In this document: one piece after another, positions 44,075-53,278 of the stretch
Layout of the letters: each line of letters opens with the position of its first letter
Position numbering within the stretch: position 1 is the stretch's first letter
Origin: Gemmiger sp. An194
GTDB taxonomy: Bacteria > Bacillota > Clostridia > Oscillospirales > Ruminococcaceae
Direction of reading: 5' to 3'
DNA length: 64,000 nucleotides
NCBI RefSeq assembly: GCF_002160145.1
Contig: NZ_NFKA01000007.1
Location: 62,001 to 126,000, forward strand
The notes under the pieces: model-generated
Seen by the model: the letters and a program-made list of their open reading frames with translations, nothing else
What the model was told of the DNA's origin: nothing
Database searches by the model: none
Made by a program: the position numbers and the translations under genes

Positions 44075-44473
44075 ATGCACATTACTGATCCTATCGCGGA
44101 CCTGCTCACCCGCATCCGCAACGCCAGCACTGCCAAACACCCTTCTGTAGACGTTCCCGCTTCCAACCTGAAAAAAGCGATCTGCCAGATTCTGGTTGAC
44201 GAGGGCTACATCAAGAGTGTGCAGCTGATCGAAGACAACAAGCAGGGCACCCTGCGCCTGACCCTGAAGTATCAGGAGAACGGCACTCCCGTTATCGCCG
44301 GCCTGCGCCGTGTTTCCAAGCCCGGCCTGCGCATCTACACCAACTGCGAAGATATGCCCAAGGTCATGAAGGGCCTGGGCACCGCGATCATCTCCACCTC
44401 TAAGGGCGTTATGACCGATAAGGCTGCTCGCGCTGCCCATGTTGGCGGCGAAGTACTCGCCTTTGTGTGGTAA
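44075..44473 (+). CDS. rpsH: 30S ribosomal protein S8
   Basis: The 132-residue protein begins MHITDPIADLLTRIRNA and ends with GVMTDKAARAAHVGGEVLAF. It is a primary 16S rRNA binder and a known operon regulator in Escherichia coli. Confidence 0.99.
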   Translation: MHITDPIADLLTRIRNASTAKHPSVDVPASNLKKAICQILVDEGYIKSVQLIEDNKQGTLRLTLKYQENGTPVIAGLRRVSKPGLRIYTNCEDMPKVMKGLGTAIISTSKGVMTDKAARAAHVGGEVLAFVW

Positions 44474-44491
44474 GAAAGGGGCAAAAAGACA

Positions 44492-45034
44492 ATGTCGAGA
44501 ATTGGAAGAAAACCCATCGTCATTCCTGCGGGCGTTGAAGTGACCGTGAATGGCCACAACGTTACCGTGAAGGGCCCCAAGGGCACCCTGAATTCCAACA
44601 TCCATCCTCTGATGAACGTAACCGTCGAGAATGGTGAAGTGCTGGTGACCCGCCCCAATGACGAGAAGCAGGCCCGCAGCCTGCACGGCCTGACCCGCAC
44701 CAACATCAGCAACATGGTGGAAGGTGTTGTGAACGGCTTTGAGAAGAAGCTGGAGGTTCAGGGCGTTGGCTACCGTGTGGCCAAGCAGGGCAAGAGCCTG
44801 GTCATGAACCTGGGCTTCTCCCACCAGGTGATCGTCGATGAGACCGACGACATCAAGATCGAAGCTCCCGATGCTAACACCATCATCATCAAGGGCATCG
44901 ACAAACAGAAGGTCGGCCAGTTCGCGGCGGAAGTCCGCGAGAAACGTCCTCCCGAACCCTACAAGGGCAAGGGCATCCGCTATGCTGGTGAGCACATCAT
45001 CCGCAAAGAGGGCAAGGCCGGCAAAGGCAAATAA
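44492..45034 (+). CDS. rplF: 50S ribosomal protein L6
   Basis: The 180-residue protein has MSRIGRKPIVIPAGVEV at the start and PEPYKGKGIRYAGE near the end, the L6 signature. Confidence 0.99.
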   Translation: MSRIGRKPIVIPAGVEVTVNGHNVTVKGPKGTLNSNIHPLMNVTVENGEVLVTRPNDEKQARSLHGLTRTNISNMVEGVVNGFEKKLEVQGVGYRVAKQGKSLVMNLGFSHQVIVDETDDIKIEAPDANTIIIKGIDKQKVGQFAAEVREKRPPEPYKGKGIRYAGEHIIRKEGKAGKGK

Positions 45035-45052
45035 GGTAAGGAGTGAAAGACA

Positions 45053-45412
45053 ATGGTTAATAAGCCTGACAAGAACGAAGCTCGTCTTCGTCGTCACCGC
45101 CGCGTGCGCGGTAAGATCAGCGGCACCGCTGAGCGCCCCCGTCTGGATGTATTCCGCTCCTCCAAGCACATCTATGCCCAGATCATTGATGACGTTGCCG
45201 GCGTGACCCTGTGCAGCGCTTCCACTATGGAGAAGGGTTTTGAGGGCTTCGGCGGCAACATCGAGGCTGCCAACAAGGTTGGCAAGATGATCGCCGAGAA
45301 GGCTCTGGAGAAGGGCATCAAGGTCGTAGTATTCGACCGCGGTGGCTTTGTATATCACGGCCGCGTAAAAGCTTTGGCTGAGGGCGCTCGCGAGGGCGGC
45401 CTGGAGCTGTAA
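45053..45412 (+). CDS. rplR: 50S ribosomal protein L18
   Basis: The 119-residue 5S rRNA-binding protein has [20 protein letters not shown] and ends [20 protein letters not shown]. Confidence 0.99.
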   Translation: MVNKPDKNEARLRRHRRVRGKISGTAERPRLDVFRSSKHIYAQIIDDVAGVTLCSASTMEKGFEGFGGNIEAANKVGKMIAEKALEKGIKVVVFDRGGFVYHGRVKALAEGAREGGLEL

Positions 45413-45423
45413 GGAGGATACAC

Positions 45424-45924
45424 ATGCAGAGAAATAACGAGACCGGCAGTGAAATGCTGGAAAAGGTTGTTGCGATCAACCGCGTATCCAAAACCGTTAA
45501 GGGCGGCCGTATCTTCAAGTTCAGCGCTCTGGTAGTCGTTGGCGACGGCAAGGGCACCATCGGTTTTGGCCTGGGTAAGGCTGGCGAGGTTCCCGAGGCG
45601 ATCCGCAAGGGCATCGAGGACGCTAAGAAGAACATGCACACCATCGCCCTGAAGGGCACCACCATTCCTCACGAGATCGTGGGCGAGTTCGGCGCCGGCC
45701 GCATCCTGATGCGTCCCGCCGCTCCCGGTACCGGTGTTATCGCCGGCGGCCCCGTGCGTGCGGTTCTGGAAGTTGCCGGCATTAAGGACATCCGTACCAA
45801 GTGCCTGCGTTCCAACAACCCCTGCAACGTGGTTACCGCCACTTTCGAAGGCCTGTGCCGTCTGGTAAGCGCTGAGGAAGTTGCTGCCAAGCGCGGTAAG
45901 ACCGTGAAGGAAATCTTAGGTTAA
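45424..45924 (+). CDS. rpsE: 30S ribosomal protein S5
   Basis: The 166-residue protein contains the S5 RNA-binding domain [20 protein letters not shown] and the [20 protein letters not shown] region that affects decoding accuracy. AAGGAGG precedes the ATG. Confidence 0.99.
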   Translation: MQRNNETGSEMLEKVVAINRVSKTVKGGRIFKFSALVVVGDGKGTIGFGLGKAGEVPEAIRKGIEDAKKNMHTIALKGTTIPHEIVGEFGAGRILMRPAAPGTGVIAGGPVRAVLEVAGIKDIRTKCLRSNNPCNVVTATFEGLCRLVSAEEVAAKRGKTVKEILG

Positions 45925-45938
45925 GGAGGCAGTCAACC

Positions 45939-46286
45939 ATGGCAGAGACCGAGAAGAAGGTAGTAGCCACCGAGGCTGCTGAGAAGAAGCCTGCAGCCAA
46001 GAAGACTGCGGCTAAGAAGACCACCACCGCCAAGAAGCCCGCTGCCAAGAAGGCTGAGGGTGAAAAGGCTCCCGCTAAGAAGGCTGCCTCCAAGAAGGCT
46101 GCCGCTGCTGCTACTGTTACCGTCAAGCTGGTTCGCAGCCTGTCCGGCCGCAGCGAGAAGCAGATCGCTACCGCTCTGAGCCTGGGTCTGAAGAAGATCG
46201 GCGACGTAACCGTTCAGCCCGACAACGCCCAGACCAACGGCAAGATCGCTAAGATCAGCCACATGGTAGCGGTGACCAAAGCGTAA
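45939..46286 (+). CDS. rpmD: 50S ribosomal protein L30 with a Lys/Ala-rich N-terminal extension
   Basis: L30 normally has about 60 residues. Here 115 are encoded. The core (about 59-115) is typical: TVTVKLVRSLSGRSEKQIAT and NAQTNGKIAKISHMVAVT. Residues 1-58 are a low-complexity, histone-H1-like chain of KKPAAKK, KKTTTAKK and APAKKAASKKAA units. The ATG at 45939 has AAGGAGG upstream and no internal start with a good site precedes the core, so the extension is probably translated. It could bind rRNA or DNA, or be cleaved off. Confidence 0.92.
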   Translation: MAETEKKVVATEAAEKKPAAKKTAAKKTTTAKKPAAKKAEGEKAPAKKAASKKAAAAATVTVKLVRSLSGRSEKQIATALSLGLKKIGDVTVQPDNAQTNGKIAKISHMVAVTKA

Positions 46287-46306
46287 CAGCAAGGAGGTGC
46301 AAGCAA

Positions 46307-46747
46307 TTGAAGCTTCATGAATTACAGCCCGCTCAGGGCTCCAACACCGCTGCAAAGCGGAAAGGCCGCGGCCACGGCAGCGGCAACGGCAAGACCGCTG
46401 GCTACGGCCACAAGGGTCAGAAAGCTCGCTCCGGCGTCAAGAAGGCCGGTTTCGAAGGCGGTCAGATGCCCCTGCAGCGTCGTCTGCCCAAGCGCGGTTT
46501 CAACAACATCTTTGCCACCAAGTACGCTAACGTCAAGATCAGCGACCTGGAAGCGAAGTTCGAGGCCGGCAGCGTAGTAGATACCAAGGCTCTGGTAGAG
46601 GCCGGTATCATCAAAAAGTCTCTGGACGGCATTAAGGTCCTGGGCAACGGCGAGCTGACCAAGGCTCTGACCGTTCAGGCCGCCGCCTTCACTGCTTCTG
46701 CTAAAGAGAAGATCGAAAAGGCAGGCGGAAAGGCCGAGGTGATCTAA
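46307..46747 (+). CDS. rplO: 50S ribosomal protein L15
   Basis: The 146-residue protein has RKGRGHGSGNGKTAGYGHKG and FEGGQMPLQRRLPKRGF. The start codon is TTG at 46307, with AAGGAGGTG 7 nt upstream. Confidence 0.98.
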   Translation: MKLHELQPAQGSNTAAKRKGRGHGSGNGKTAGYGHKGQKARSGVKKAGFEGGQMPLQRRLPKRGFNNIFATKYANVKISDLEAKFEAGSVVDTKALVEAGIIKKSLDGIKVLGNGELTKALTVQAAAFTASAKEKIEKAGGKAEVI

Positions 46748-46748
46748 G

Positions 46749-48044
46749 GTGTTTGATACGTTCCGGAATGCGTGGAAGATCCCTGAGCTGCGCAAAAAGC
46801 TCCTGTTCACCCTGCTGGTGATCGTGATCTTCCGGATTGGCTGCGTCATCACTGTGCCGTACATCAATCCGGAAGCGCTGCAGCTGTTCGCGGGCGGTAC
46901 CGGCAACATGCTGGACTACCTGAACATGATGAGCGGTGGCGCTTTGTCGCAGTGCGCGATTTTCGCGTTGGGCGTTACTCCTTATATCAATGCCTCGATC
47001 ATTATTCAGCTGCTGACTGTGGCCATCCCGGCTCTGGAGCGGCTGAGCAAAGAAGGCGAAGAGGGCCGGCGCAAGCTGACCCGCATCACCCGCTACACCG
47101 GCGCCGGCATCGCGCTGGTGATGAGCGTGGGCTACTATCTGGTTCTGCGCAGCTACACCGGCGTGCTGGCCTACACTACCGGCTGGGAGGGCATCTTCTC
47201 CGCTGTGGTTATCGTGTTCAGCTTCACCGGCGGCGCGCAGCTGCTCACCTGGATGGGCGAGCAGATTGACTTCAAGGGCATTGGCAACGGCATCTCGCTG
47301 CTGATCTTCGCGGGTATCGTATCCCGCTGGGGCAACGTGATCACCACTGCCCGCACCATGATCACCAACGCCATGAACGGCGAGATCAAGTACTTCATCC
47401 TGATCCCGGTGATTGTGATCCTGGCTCTGGCGGCTATCGTGTTCGTGGTCATTCTGACCAACTCCGAGCGCCGCATCCCGGTACAGTATGCAAAGCGTGT
47501 TGTGGGCCGTAAGATGTATGGCGGTCAGTCCAGCCACATCCCCCTGAAGGTGAACATGAGCGGCGTTATGCCCATCATCTTCGCCAGCGCCCTGCTGAGC
47601 ATCCCCGGCACCATTGCCAGCTTTATCCAGACGGACAGCCCCATCTGGCAAGGCTTCTTCAGCGTGTTCAACTACAACAGCCTGCTGTACGCTGTGCTGT
47701 ACCTGCTGCTGATCCTGGCCTTTAACTACTTCTATGTGGCCATTCAGTACAACCCCGTTGAGATTGCCAACAACCTGCGCAAGAACAACGGCGCCATCCC
47801 CGGCATCCGCCCGGGCAAACCCACCAGCGACTTCATCACCAAGTGCCTGTCCAAGATCACCTTCGTAGGTGCGATCTTCCTGGGTGTCATCGCCGTCATG
47901 CCCATCATCCTGGGTAACGTGGCCGGCATGAACATTCAGCTGGGCGGTACCAGCCTGCTGATCGTTGTGGGCGTGGCTCTGGATACCGGCCGCAGCATGG
48001 AAAGCTACATGCTGATGCGCCATCACAAGGGCTTCTTAGAGTAA
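46749..48044 (+). CDS. secY: Protein translocase subunit SecY
   Basis: SecY is the channel of the Sec system. The 431-residue protein has ten membrane helices, the family stretch GVTPYINASIIIQLL and the cytosolic loop RRIPVQYAKRVVGRKMYGGQ. The start is GTG, 2 nt after the rplO stop; its ribosome site (GAGGTG) lies within rplO, so translation is coupled. Confidence 0.98.
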   Translation: MFDTFRNAWKIPELRKKLLFTLLVIVIFRIGCVITVPYINPEALQLFAGGTGNMLDYLNMMSGGALSQCAIFALGVTPYINASIIIQLLTVAIPALERLSKEGEEGRRKLTRITRYTGAGIALVMSVGYYLVLRSYTGVLAYTTGWEGIFSAVVIVFSFTGGAQLLTWMGEQIDFKGIGNGISLLIFAGIVSRWGNVITTARTMITNAMNGEIKYFILIPVIVILALAAIVFVVILTNSERRIPVQYAKRVVGRKMYGGQSSHIPLKVNMSGVMPIIFASALLSIPGTIASFIQTDSPIWQGFFSVFNYNSLLYAVLYLLLILAFNYFYVAIQYNPVEIANNLRKNNGAIPGIRPGKPTSDFITKCLSKITFVGAIFLGVIAVMPIILGNVAGMNIQLGGTSLLIVVGVALDTGRSMESYMLMRHHKGFLE

Positions 48045-48084
48045 TGAAAATTTCAATGACCCATGAGAAAGGGGACAACCCGGT

Positions 48085-48717
48085 ATGAATATCATCCTGT
48101 TAGGCGCTCCCGGAGCCGGTAAAGGCACTCAGGCGGAGGTAATCTGCGACAAGCTGAAAATCCCCGCCGTGAGCACTGGCAACATCCTGCGGGCCGCGGT
48201 CAAAAACGGCACCGAGATGGGCCTGAAGGCTCAGGAGTTTATCGACAAGGGCGCGCTTGTCCCTGATTCCGTCATCATTGGCATCATCAAGGAACGTCTG
48301 GCCGAGCCGGACTGCGCCAATGGCTTCATCCTGGACGGCGTGCCCCGCACGGTGGCTCAGGCTGAGGCACTGGAGCAGATGGGCGTGGTCATCGACAAGG
48401 TGGTTGACCTGGAAGTGGCGGACGAGATCATCATTCATCGCCTCGCCGGCCGCCGCGTATGCTCGGCCTGCGGTGCGTCCTACCACCTGGAAAACAAGCC
48501 CAGCCGGGAGCCTGACCGGTGCGATCGCTGCGGCGGCGCGCTGATCATCCGTAAGGACGACGCTCCCGAGACCGTGAAGGGCCGCCTGAAGGCCTATCAC
48601 GAGCTCACCGAGCCGCTGATCGCGTTCTACCGTGAACGCGGCAAGCTGGTGGTGGTAGAAGGTCATGAAAGCATTGCCGACACCAGCGAACTGCTGCTGA
48701 AAGCACTGGAGGCGTGA
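48085..48717 (+). CDS. adk: Adenylate kinase, zinc-lid form
   Basis: It balances ATP, ADP and AMP. The 210 residues have the P-loop LGAPGAGKGTQAE, the AMP site LDGVPRTVAQAE, and a lid with four cysteines (CSACG ... CDRCGG) that bind zinc, as in Gram-positive enzymes. Its end overlaps the first possible map start. Confidence 0.98.
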   Translation: MNIILLGAPGAGKGTQAEVICDKLKIPAVSTGNILRAAVKNGTEMGLKAQEFIDKGALVPDSVIIGIIKERLAEPDCANGFILDGVPRTVAQAEALEQMGVVIDKVVDLEVADEIIIHRLAGRRVCSACGASYHLENKPSREPDRCDRCGGALIIRKDDAPETVKGRLKAYHELTEPLIAFYRERGKLVVVEGHESIADTSELLLKALEA

Positions 48718-48722
48718 GCATC

Positions 48723-49496
48723 GTGATCCAGATCAAAAATGCCAAAGAGTTGGAGGTTATGCGGCGAGCCTGTGAAATCAGCGCCGCCGCCCTCCGGCTC
48801 GGAGGCGAGTCGATCGAGGCAGGTATCACCACCGCCGACATTGACAAGATTATTTATGACTATATCGTGAAGCAGGGCGCCAAGCCCAACTTCAAAGGCC
48901 TTTACGGCTTCCCGGGCACCGCGTGCATCAGCGTCAACGACGAAGTGATCCACGGTATCCCTTCCAAAAAGAAGGTGATTCGGCCCGGCGATATCGTCAG
49001 CATCGACACAGGCGCTGCCTGGGGCGGCTTCAACGGCGACAATGCCTGCACCTTCGGGTGCGGCAAGCTGGACCTGGAAGCCCAGCGGTTGCTGGATGTG
49101 ACCCGCGAGTCGCTGCACATGGGCATTCGTGCCGCGGTGTGCGGCGCCCGCATCGGCGACATCAGCAACGCCGTGCAGACCTATGTTGAGGAACATGGGT
49201 TTTCGGTGGTGCGCAGCTTTGTGGGCCACGGCGTGGGCAAAGAGCTCCACGAGGACCCCGAGGTGCCGAACTACGGCAAACCCGGGCGCGGCCCCCGGCT
49301 GGTCAGCGGCATGACCCTGGCCATTGAGCCCATGGTCAACCAAAAACACTATTCAGTGGCAACACAATCCGATGGATGGACGGTAAAAACGGCGGACGGC
49401 GGTCTTTCTGCCCACTTTGAGCACTCGATCGCCATTACCTCCGCAGGGCCGGTCGTCTTGACAAAGGACTGGGAGGGACCGGGATGGACTTTGTAA
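48723..49496 (+). CDS. map: Methionine aminopeptidase, type I
   Basis: It removes the first methionine from new proteins. I choose GTG 48723 (GGAGG 10 nt upstream) over GTG 48714, which is too close to that site; this gives 257 residues. Metal ligands are in SIDTGA, GDNACTF (normally D-x-A), VGHGVG, IEPMV and FEHSIA. A following KOW gene overlaps its end by 13 nt. Confidence 0.96.
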   Translation: MIQIKNAKELEVMRRACEISAAALRLGGESIEAGITTADIDKIIYDYIVKQGAKPNFKGLYGFPGTACISVNDEVIHGIPSKKKVIRPGDIVSIDTGAAWGGFNGDNACTFGCGKLDLEAQRLLDVTRESLHMGIRAAVCGARIGDISNAVQTYVEEHGFSVVRSFVGHGVGKELHEDPEVPNYGKPGRGPRLVSGMTLAIEPMVNQKHYSVATQSDGWTVKTADGGLSAHFEHSIAITSAGPVVLTKDWEGPGWTL

Positions 49497-49735
49497 AAGG
49501 TCAGCTCGTTCGATCCCTTGCCGGGCGCGACAAGACCCGCACCTTTGCGGTAATGGCCGTGGAAGGCCAGATGCTTTCTCTCGCAGACGGAAGTCTGCGC
49601 ACAGTAAGCCGGCCGAAGGCCAAAAAGATAAGGCATGTGGCCCCCACCGCCACCGTCCTGCGGGAAGAGATTCTCGCAGACGACACACAGCTCAGTGAGG
49701 CGATCCGCGCCTATGACGCTGATCACCCCATGTAA
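49484..49735 (+). CDS. KOW-domain RNA-binding protein
   Basis: An 83-residue protein with an L14e-like KOW motif: [21 protein letters not shown] and a basic [10 protein letters not shown] stretch. It overlaps map by 13 nt and precedes infA, the usual place of this small clostridial family. It probably binds RNA or the ribosome; no precise role is known. Confidence 0.85.
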   Translation: MDFVKGQLVRSLAGRDKTRTFAVMAVEGQMLSLADGSLRTVSRPKAKKIRHVAPTATVLREEILADDTQLSEAIRAYDADHPM

Positions 49736-49755
49736 ACTCACGAGGAGGGAAGAGC

Positions 49756-49974
49756 TTGTCTAAAGAAGACGTAATCGAAGTAGAGGGTACGGTCGTAGAG
49801 GCCCTGCCCAATGCCACCTTCCGGGTGGAGCTGGCAAACGGCCATCGGTTGCTGGCACACATCTCCGGCAAACTGCGGACCAACTTCATCCGCATCCTGC
49901 CCGGCGATAAAGTAACACTGGAAATGTCGCCCTATGATCTTACCAAGGGCCGCATCACCTGGCGCTCCAAGTAA
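49756..49974 (+). CDS. infA: Translation initiation factor IF-1
   Basis: The 72-residue OB-fold protein has [19 protein letters not shown] and ends KGRITWRSK. The start codon is TTG (49756) with GAGGAGGG upstream. IF-1 binds the 30S A site during initiation. Confidence 0.98.
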   Translation: MSKEDVIEVEGTVVEALPNATFRVELANGHRLLAHISGKLRTNFIRILPGDKVTLEMSPYDLTKGRITWRSK

Positions 49975-50007
49975 GAGCGTCCTTGAGTCAAAAGGAGGTT
50001 CATCATC

Positions 50008-50121
50008 ATGAAGGTTAAACCTTCCGTGAAACCCATCTGCGAAAAATGCAAGGTCATCAAGCGCAAAGGCCGCGTGATGGTCATCTGCGAAAACCCCAAG
50101 CACAAGCAGCGCCAGGGCTGA
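50008..50121 (+). CDS. rpmJ: 50S ribosomal protein L36, zinc form
   Basis: A 37-residue gene too short for many ORF finders. The protein is [16 protein letters not shown] and onward, with zinc ligands C11, C14, C27 and H32, and ends KHKQRQG. AAAGGAGG precedes the ATG at 50008. Its place between infA and rpsM is canonical. Confidence 0.97.
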   Translation: MKVKPSVKPICEKCKVIKRKGRVMVICENPKHKQRQG

Positions 50122-50215
50122 TTTAAAGCCCAAAACGCTAGGGGGGCAAGTGCGTAGATTCCCGGCGCAGCCCCCGACATGGACATGGGATGTTAATTTA
50201 GGAGGTTTTTAAACT

Positions 50216-50587
50216 ATGGCACGTATTGCCGGCGTTGACCTGCCCCGCGAGAAGCGCGTTGAAGTAGGCCTGACTTATATCTATGGCATTGGTCCCAGCA
50301 CTGCTAAGCAGATCCTGGCTGGTACCGGTATCAATCCCGACACCCGCGTTAAGGACCTGACCGCTGAGGAAGAGGGTCTGATCCGTGAGTACCTGGACAA
50401 GAACAACATCATCGTGGAAGGTGACCTGCGCCGTAACGTTGCGCTGGACATCAAGCGTCTGGTGGAGGTTCAGTGCTACCGCGGTGTCCGCCATCGTAAG
50501 GGCCTGCCCGTTCATGGTCAGCGCACCAAGACCAATGCCCGTACCCGCAAAGGTCCCAAGCGCACTGTGGCGAACAAGAAGAAGTAA
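50216..50587 (+). CDS. rpsM: 30S ribosomal protein S13
   Basis: The 123-residue protein begins [19 protein letters not shown] and ends with the basic [17 protein letters not shown] tail that contacts tRNA. TTAGGAGG precedes the ATG. Confidence 0.99.
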   Translation: MARIAGVDLPREKRVEVGLTYIYGIGPSTAKQILAGTGINPDTRVKDLTAEEEGLIREYLDKNNIIVEGDLRRNVALDIKRLVEVQCYRGVRHRKGLPVHGQRTKTNARTRKGPKRTVANKKK

Positions 50588-50602
50588 GGAGGAGCAAGAG
50601 AA

Positions 50603-51010
50603 ATGGCAATCAAAGCTGCTGCTAAAAAGGGCGCCGTCCGCACCAAGCGGCGCGAGCGCAAGAACATTGAGCGCGGCGCTGCTCACATCCAGAGTACCTT
50701 TAACAATACCATTGTTACCATTACGGATACTCAGGGCAACACCGTTTCTTGGGCCAGCTCTGGCGGTCTGAACTTCCGTGGTTCCCGTAAGAGCACTCCG
50801 TTTGCTGCCCAGTCCGCTGCCGAGACCGCAGCGAAGGCCGCTATGGAGCATGGCATGAAGACTGTTGAAGTGTACGTGAAGGGCCCCGGCGCTGGCCGTG
50901 AGGCTGCCATCCGTGCCCTGCAGGCCACCGGTCTGGAAGTCAACATGATCAAAGACGTTACCCCCATCCCCCACAACGGCTGCCGTCCCCCGAAGCGCCG
51001 CCGCATTTGA
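50603..51010 (+). CDS. rpsK: 30S ribosomal protein S11
   Basis: The 135-residue protein has [20 protein letters not shown] and the C-terminal [11 protein letters not shown]. It forms part of the 30S platform. Confidence 0.99.
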   Translation: MAIKAAAKKGAVRTKRRERKNIERGAAHIQSTFNNTIVTITDTQGNTVSWASSGGLNFRGSRKSTPFAAQSAAETAAKAAMEHGMKTVEVYVKGPGAGREAAIRALQATGLEVNMIKDVTPIPHNGCRPPKRRRI

Positions 51011-51031
51011 TCGAAAGGAGAAACTACAGTT

Positions 51032-51634
51032 ATGGCTAAGAATATGCAGCCTATCGCAAAGCGCTGCCGCGCTCTGGGCATTTCTCCTGCTGTTATGGGT
51101 TATGCGAAGAAGAACACCAATCGCAATCCTGGCGGCCAGATGAGAAAGAAGAAGAGTGAGTACGCTCTTCAGTTGGCCGAAAAGCAGAAGGTCAAGTTCG
51201 TCTACGGCATCATGGAGCGTCAGTTCCGTTCCTACTACGAGAAGGCCAGCCGCATGCCCGGCAAGACCGGTGAGAACCTGCTGGTTCTGGTAGAGCGCCG
51301 TCTGGACAACGTGGTATACCGCCTGGGCTTCGCCGCTACCCGTCGTGAGGCTCGTCAGCTGGTGAGCCACGCTCACTTCACCGTGAACGGCAAGAAGGTC
51401 AACATTCCTTCTTACCTGGTGAAGGCTGGCGACGTGGTGGAGGTTGCCTCCGCCAGCCGCTCTTCCGTGAAGTTCAGCAAGCTGACCGGTGAGGACGCCC
51501 CCGTGGTTGCCCTGCCCCAGTGGCTGGATCGTGAGAAGAACTCTCTGAAGGGCACCGTTACCAAGCTGCCCGTTCGCGAGGATATCGACCTGCCGGTTGA
51601 GGAACACCTGATCGTTGAGTTGTACTCCAAGTAA
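51032..51634 (+). CDS. rpsD: 30S ribosomal protein S4
   Basis: The 200-residue protein lacks the N-terminal zinc cysteines (one Cys only in RCRALGIS), so it is the zinc-free form. The S4 domain [20 protein letters not shown] is present. It nucleates 30S assembly and can regulate its own mRNA in other bacteria. Confidence 0.99.
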   Translation: MAKNMQPIAKRCRALGISPAVMGYAKKNTNRNPGGQMRKKKSEYALQLAEKQKVKFVYGIMERQFRSYYEKASRMPGKTGENLLVLVERRLDNVVYRLGFAATRREARQLVSHAHFTVNGKKVNIPSYLVKAGDVVEVASASRSSVKFSKLTGEDAPVVALPQWLDREKNSLKGTVTKLPVREDIDLPVEEHLIVELYSK

Positions 51635-51667
51635 TAAGCTCAGCGCATAGGGAAAGCGAACAACAAA

Positions 51668-51694
51668 GGCCGGCCAAACGCGTTTTGGCCGGCC
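51668..51694 (+). promoter_or_regulatory. Hairpin between rpsD and rpoA
   Basis: A perfect 11-bp stem (51668-51678 with 51684-51694) with a 5-nt loop sits 19 nt before the rpoA start and just before its AAGGAGGG site. No T-run follows. It may set the ratio of RNA polymerase alpha to ribosomal protein synthesis. Confidence 0.55.
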
Positions 51695-51713
51695 CACCAA
51701 GGAGGGTTTTACT

Positions 51714-52670
51714 ATGATGGAGATTGAACGCCCCAGAATCGATACCACCAGCCTGTCTCCGGACGGCCGCTACGGCAAGTTCGTCGTTGAGCCTCTGGAG
51801 CGCGGTTTTGGTACCACCTTGGGCAATAGCTTACGGCGTGTCCTGCTTTCGTCGCTTCCCGGCGTTGCCGTCACCAGCGTAAAGATCGATGGCGTAGTCC
51901 ACGAGTTCAGCACCATTCCCGGCGTGAAAGAAGACGTGACCGAGATTGTACTGAACCTGAAGGGCATCGCTGCCAAGCTCTACGCCGACGGACCTGTCAC
52001 CGTGCGCATCGAAGCGTCCGGTGAGGGGGAGGTTACTGCTGGCAGCATCAAGCCCAGCGATGAGATCGAGGTGCTCAACCCCGAATGGCACATCGCCACC
52101 CTGGAAGATAACGGCAAGCTCGTGATGGAGCTGACCTTCGACAAGGGCCGCGGTTATGTGCCGGCAGAGCGTAACAAGCAGGCTGTGCTGGAAAAGAACG
52201 ACCTGAATGTTCTGCCCATCGACAGCATCTACACCCCCGTTCTGAAAGTCAACTACACGGTGGAAAACACCCGCGTTGGCCAGATCACCGACTATGACAA
52301 GCTGACTCTGGAAGTTTGGACCGATGGCACCATCAACGCCAAAGAGGCTGTTAGCCTGGCGGCCCGCGTGCTGACCGAGCACCTGAATCTGTTTGTCAAC
52401 CTGTCGGAAGAGGCCATGGGCGCTGAGATCATGGTTGAGAAGGACGATAAGGGCAAGGAGAAGGCTCTGGAGATGACCATCGAAGAGCTGGATCTGAGCG
52501 TGCGTTCCTTCAACTGCCTGAAGCGCGCCGGCATCAACACCGTGGAAGACTTGATTAACAAGTCCGAGGACGAAATGATGAAAGTTCGGAACCTCGGCCG
52601 CAAAAGCCTGGAAGAAGTCATGGCAAAGCTGGACTCCCTGGGCTTCACACTTACTAAAGACGACGAGTAA
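51714..52670 (+). CDS. rpoA: RNA polymerase alpha subunit
   Basis: The 318-residue protein has the N-terminal dimerisation domain ([20 protein letters not shown]) and the C-terminal domain ([20 protein letters not shown]), which binds UP elements and activators. Two ATGs are adjacent; the first lies 7 nt after the ribosome site. Confidence 0.99.
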   Translation: MMEIERPRIDTTSLSPDGRYGKFVVEPLERGFGTTLGNSLRRVLLSSLPGVAVTSVKIDGVVHEFSTIPGVKEDVTEIVLNLKGIAAKLYADGPVTVRIEASGEGEVTAGSIKPSDEIEVLNPEWHIATLEDNGKLVMELTFDKGRGYVPAERNKQAVLEKNDLNVLPIDSIYTPVLKVNYTVENTRVGQITDYDKLTLEVWTDGTINAKEAVSLAARVLTEHLNLFVNLSEEAMGAEIMVEKDDKGKEKALEMTIEELDLSVRSFNCLKRAGINTVEDLINKSEDEMMKVRNLGRKSLEEVMAKLDSLGFTLTKDDE

Positions 52671-52693
52671 TTACTGCAAAGGAGTGAAACGGG

Positions 52694-53035
52694 ATGCCCG
52701 GTACCAGAAAACTCGGCCGGACCAGCGATCACCGCAACGCTATGCTGCGCGCTATGGTCACCTACCTGTTTGAAAACGGCAAAATCGAGACCACCGTTAC
52801 CCGCGCCAAGGAAGTTCGTTCCATGGCGGAGAAGATGGTGACCCTGGGTAAGAAGGAAGATCTGCATTCCAAGCGTCAGGTCTTCTCCTACATTACCAAG
52901 GAGACCGTTGCCAAGAAAGTCATCGATGAGTACGGCCCCAAGTACGCCGACCGCAACGGCGGCTACACCCGCATCATCAAGATCGGCGCCCGCCGCGGCG
53001 ATGCTGCCGAGATGGCGATCATCGAGCTGGTTTAA
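52694..53035 (+). CDS. rplQ: 50S ribosomal protein L17
   Basis: Last gene of the ribosomal cluster. The 113-residue protein has [20 protein letters not shown] and [21 protein letters not shown] strong terminator follows. Confidence 0.99.
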   Translation: MPGTRKLGRTSDHRNAMLRAMVTYLFENGKIETTVTRAKEVRSMAEKMVTLGKKEDLHSKRQVFSYITKETVAKKVIDEYGPKYADRNGGYTRIIKIGARRGDAAEMAIIELV

Positions 53036-53047
53036 TCAAAGCCTGCG

Positions 53048-53078
53048 ATCCCTGCCCCACAACGGGCAGGGATTTTTT
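53048..53078 (+). terminator. Terminator at the end of the ribosomal cluster
   Basis: A perfect 10-bp stem (53048-53057 with 53064-53073) followed by a T-run. Confidence 0.93.
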
Positions 53079-53159
53079 GTTGCTTTTCAGGAATTGGAAT
53101 ACAGCTGGAAAATCCGGCAGCCTGACCTGAATTTCACAGCAAAGAAGCCCCTGAAAATA

Positions 53160-53188
53160 TTGACGGAACGCCCCGCGATGCCTATAAT
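53160..53188 (+). promoter_or_regulatory. Promoter of the SAM-hydrolase/ECF cluster
   Basis: TTGACG (53160-53165) and TATAAT (53183-53188), spacer 17 bp. The leader to the first ATG is about 85 nt, GC-rich and able to pair AATGG with CCATT around GTGTG/CACA; I match it to no riboswitch class. Confidence 0.75.
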
Positions 53189-53278
53189 AAAAGTTGTTGT
53201 TTTTACCGCCCGCGGGGTGTGGCCGGAATGGTGTGTACCCCACAGGGTGATCCCATTGGCAAAGGAGCGAATCGACCC

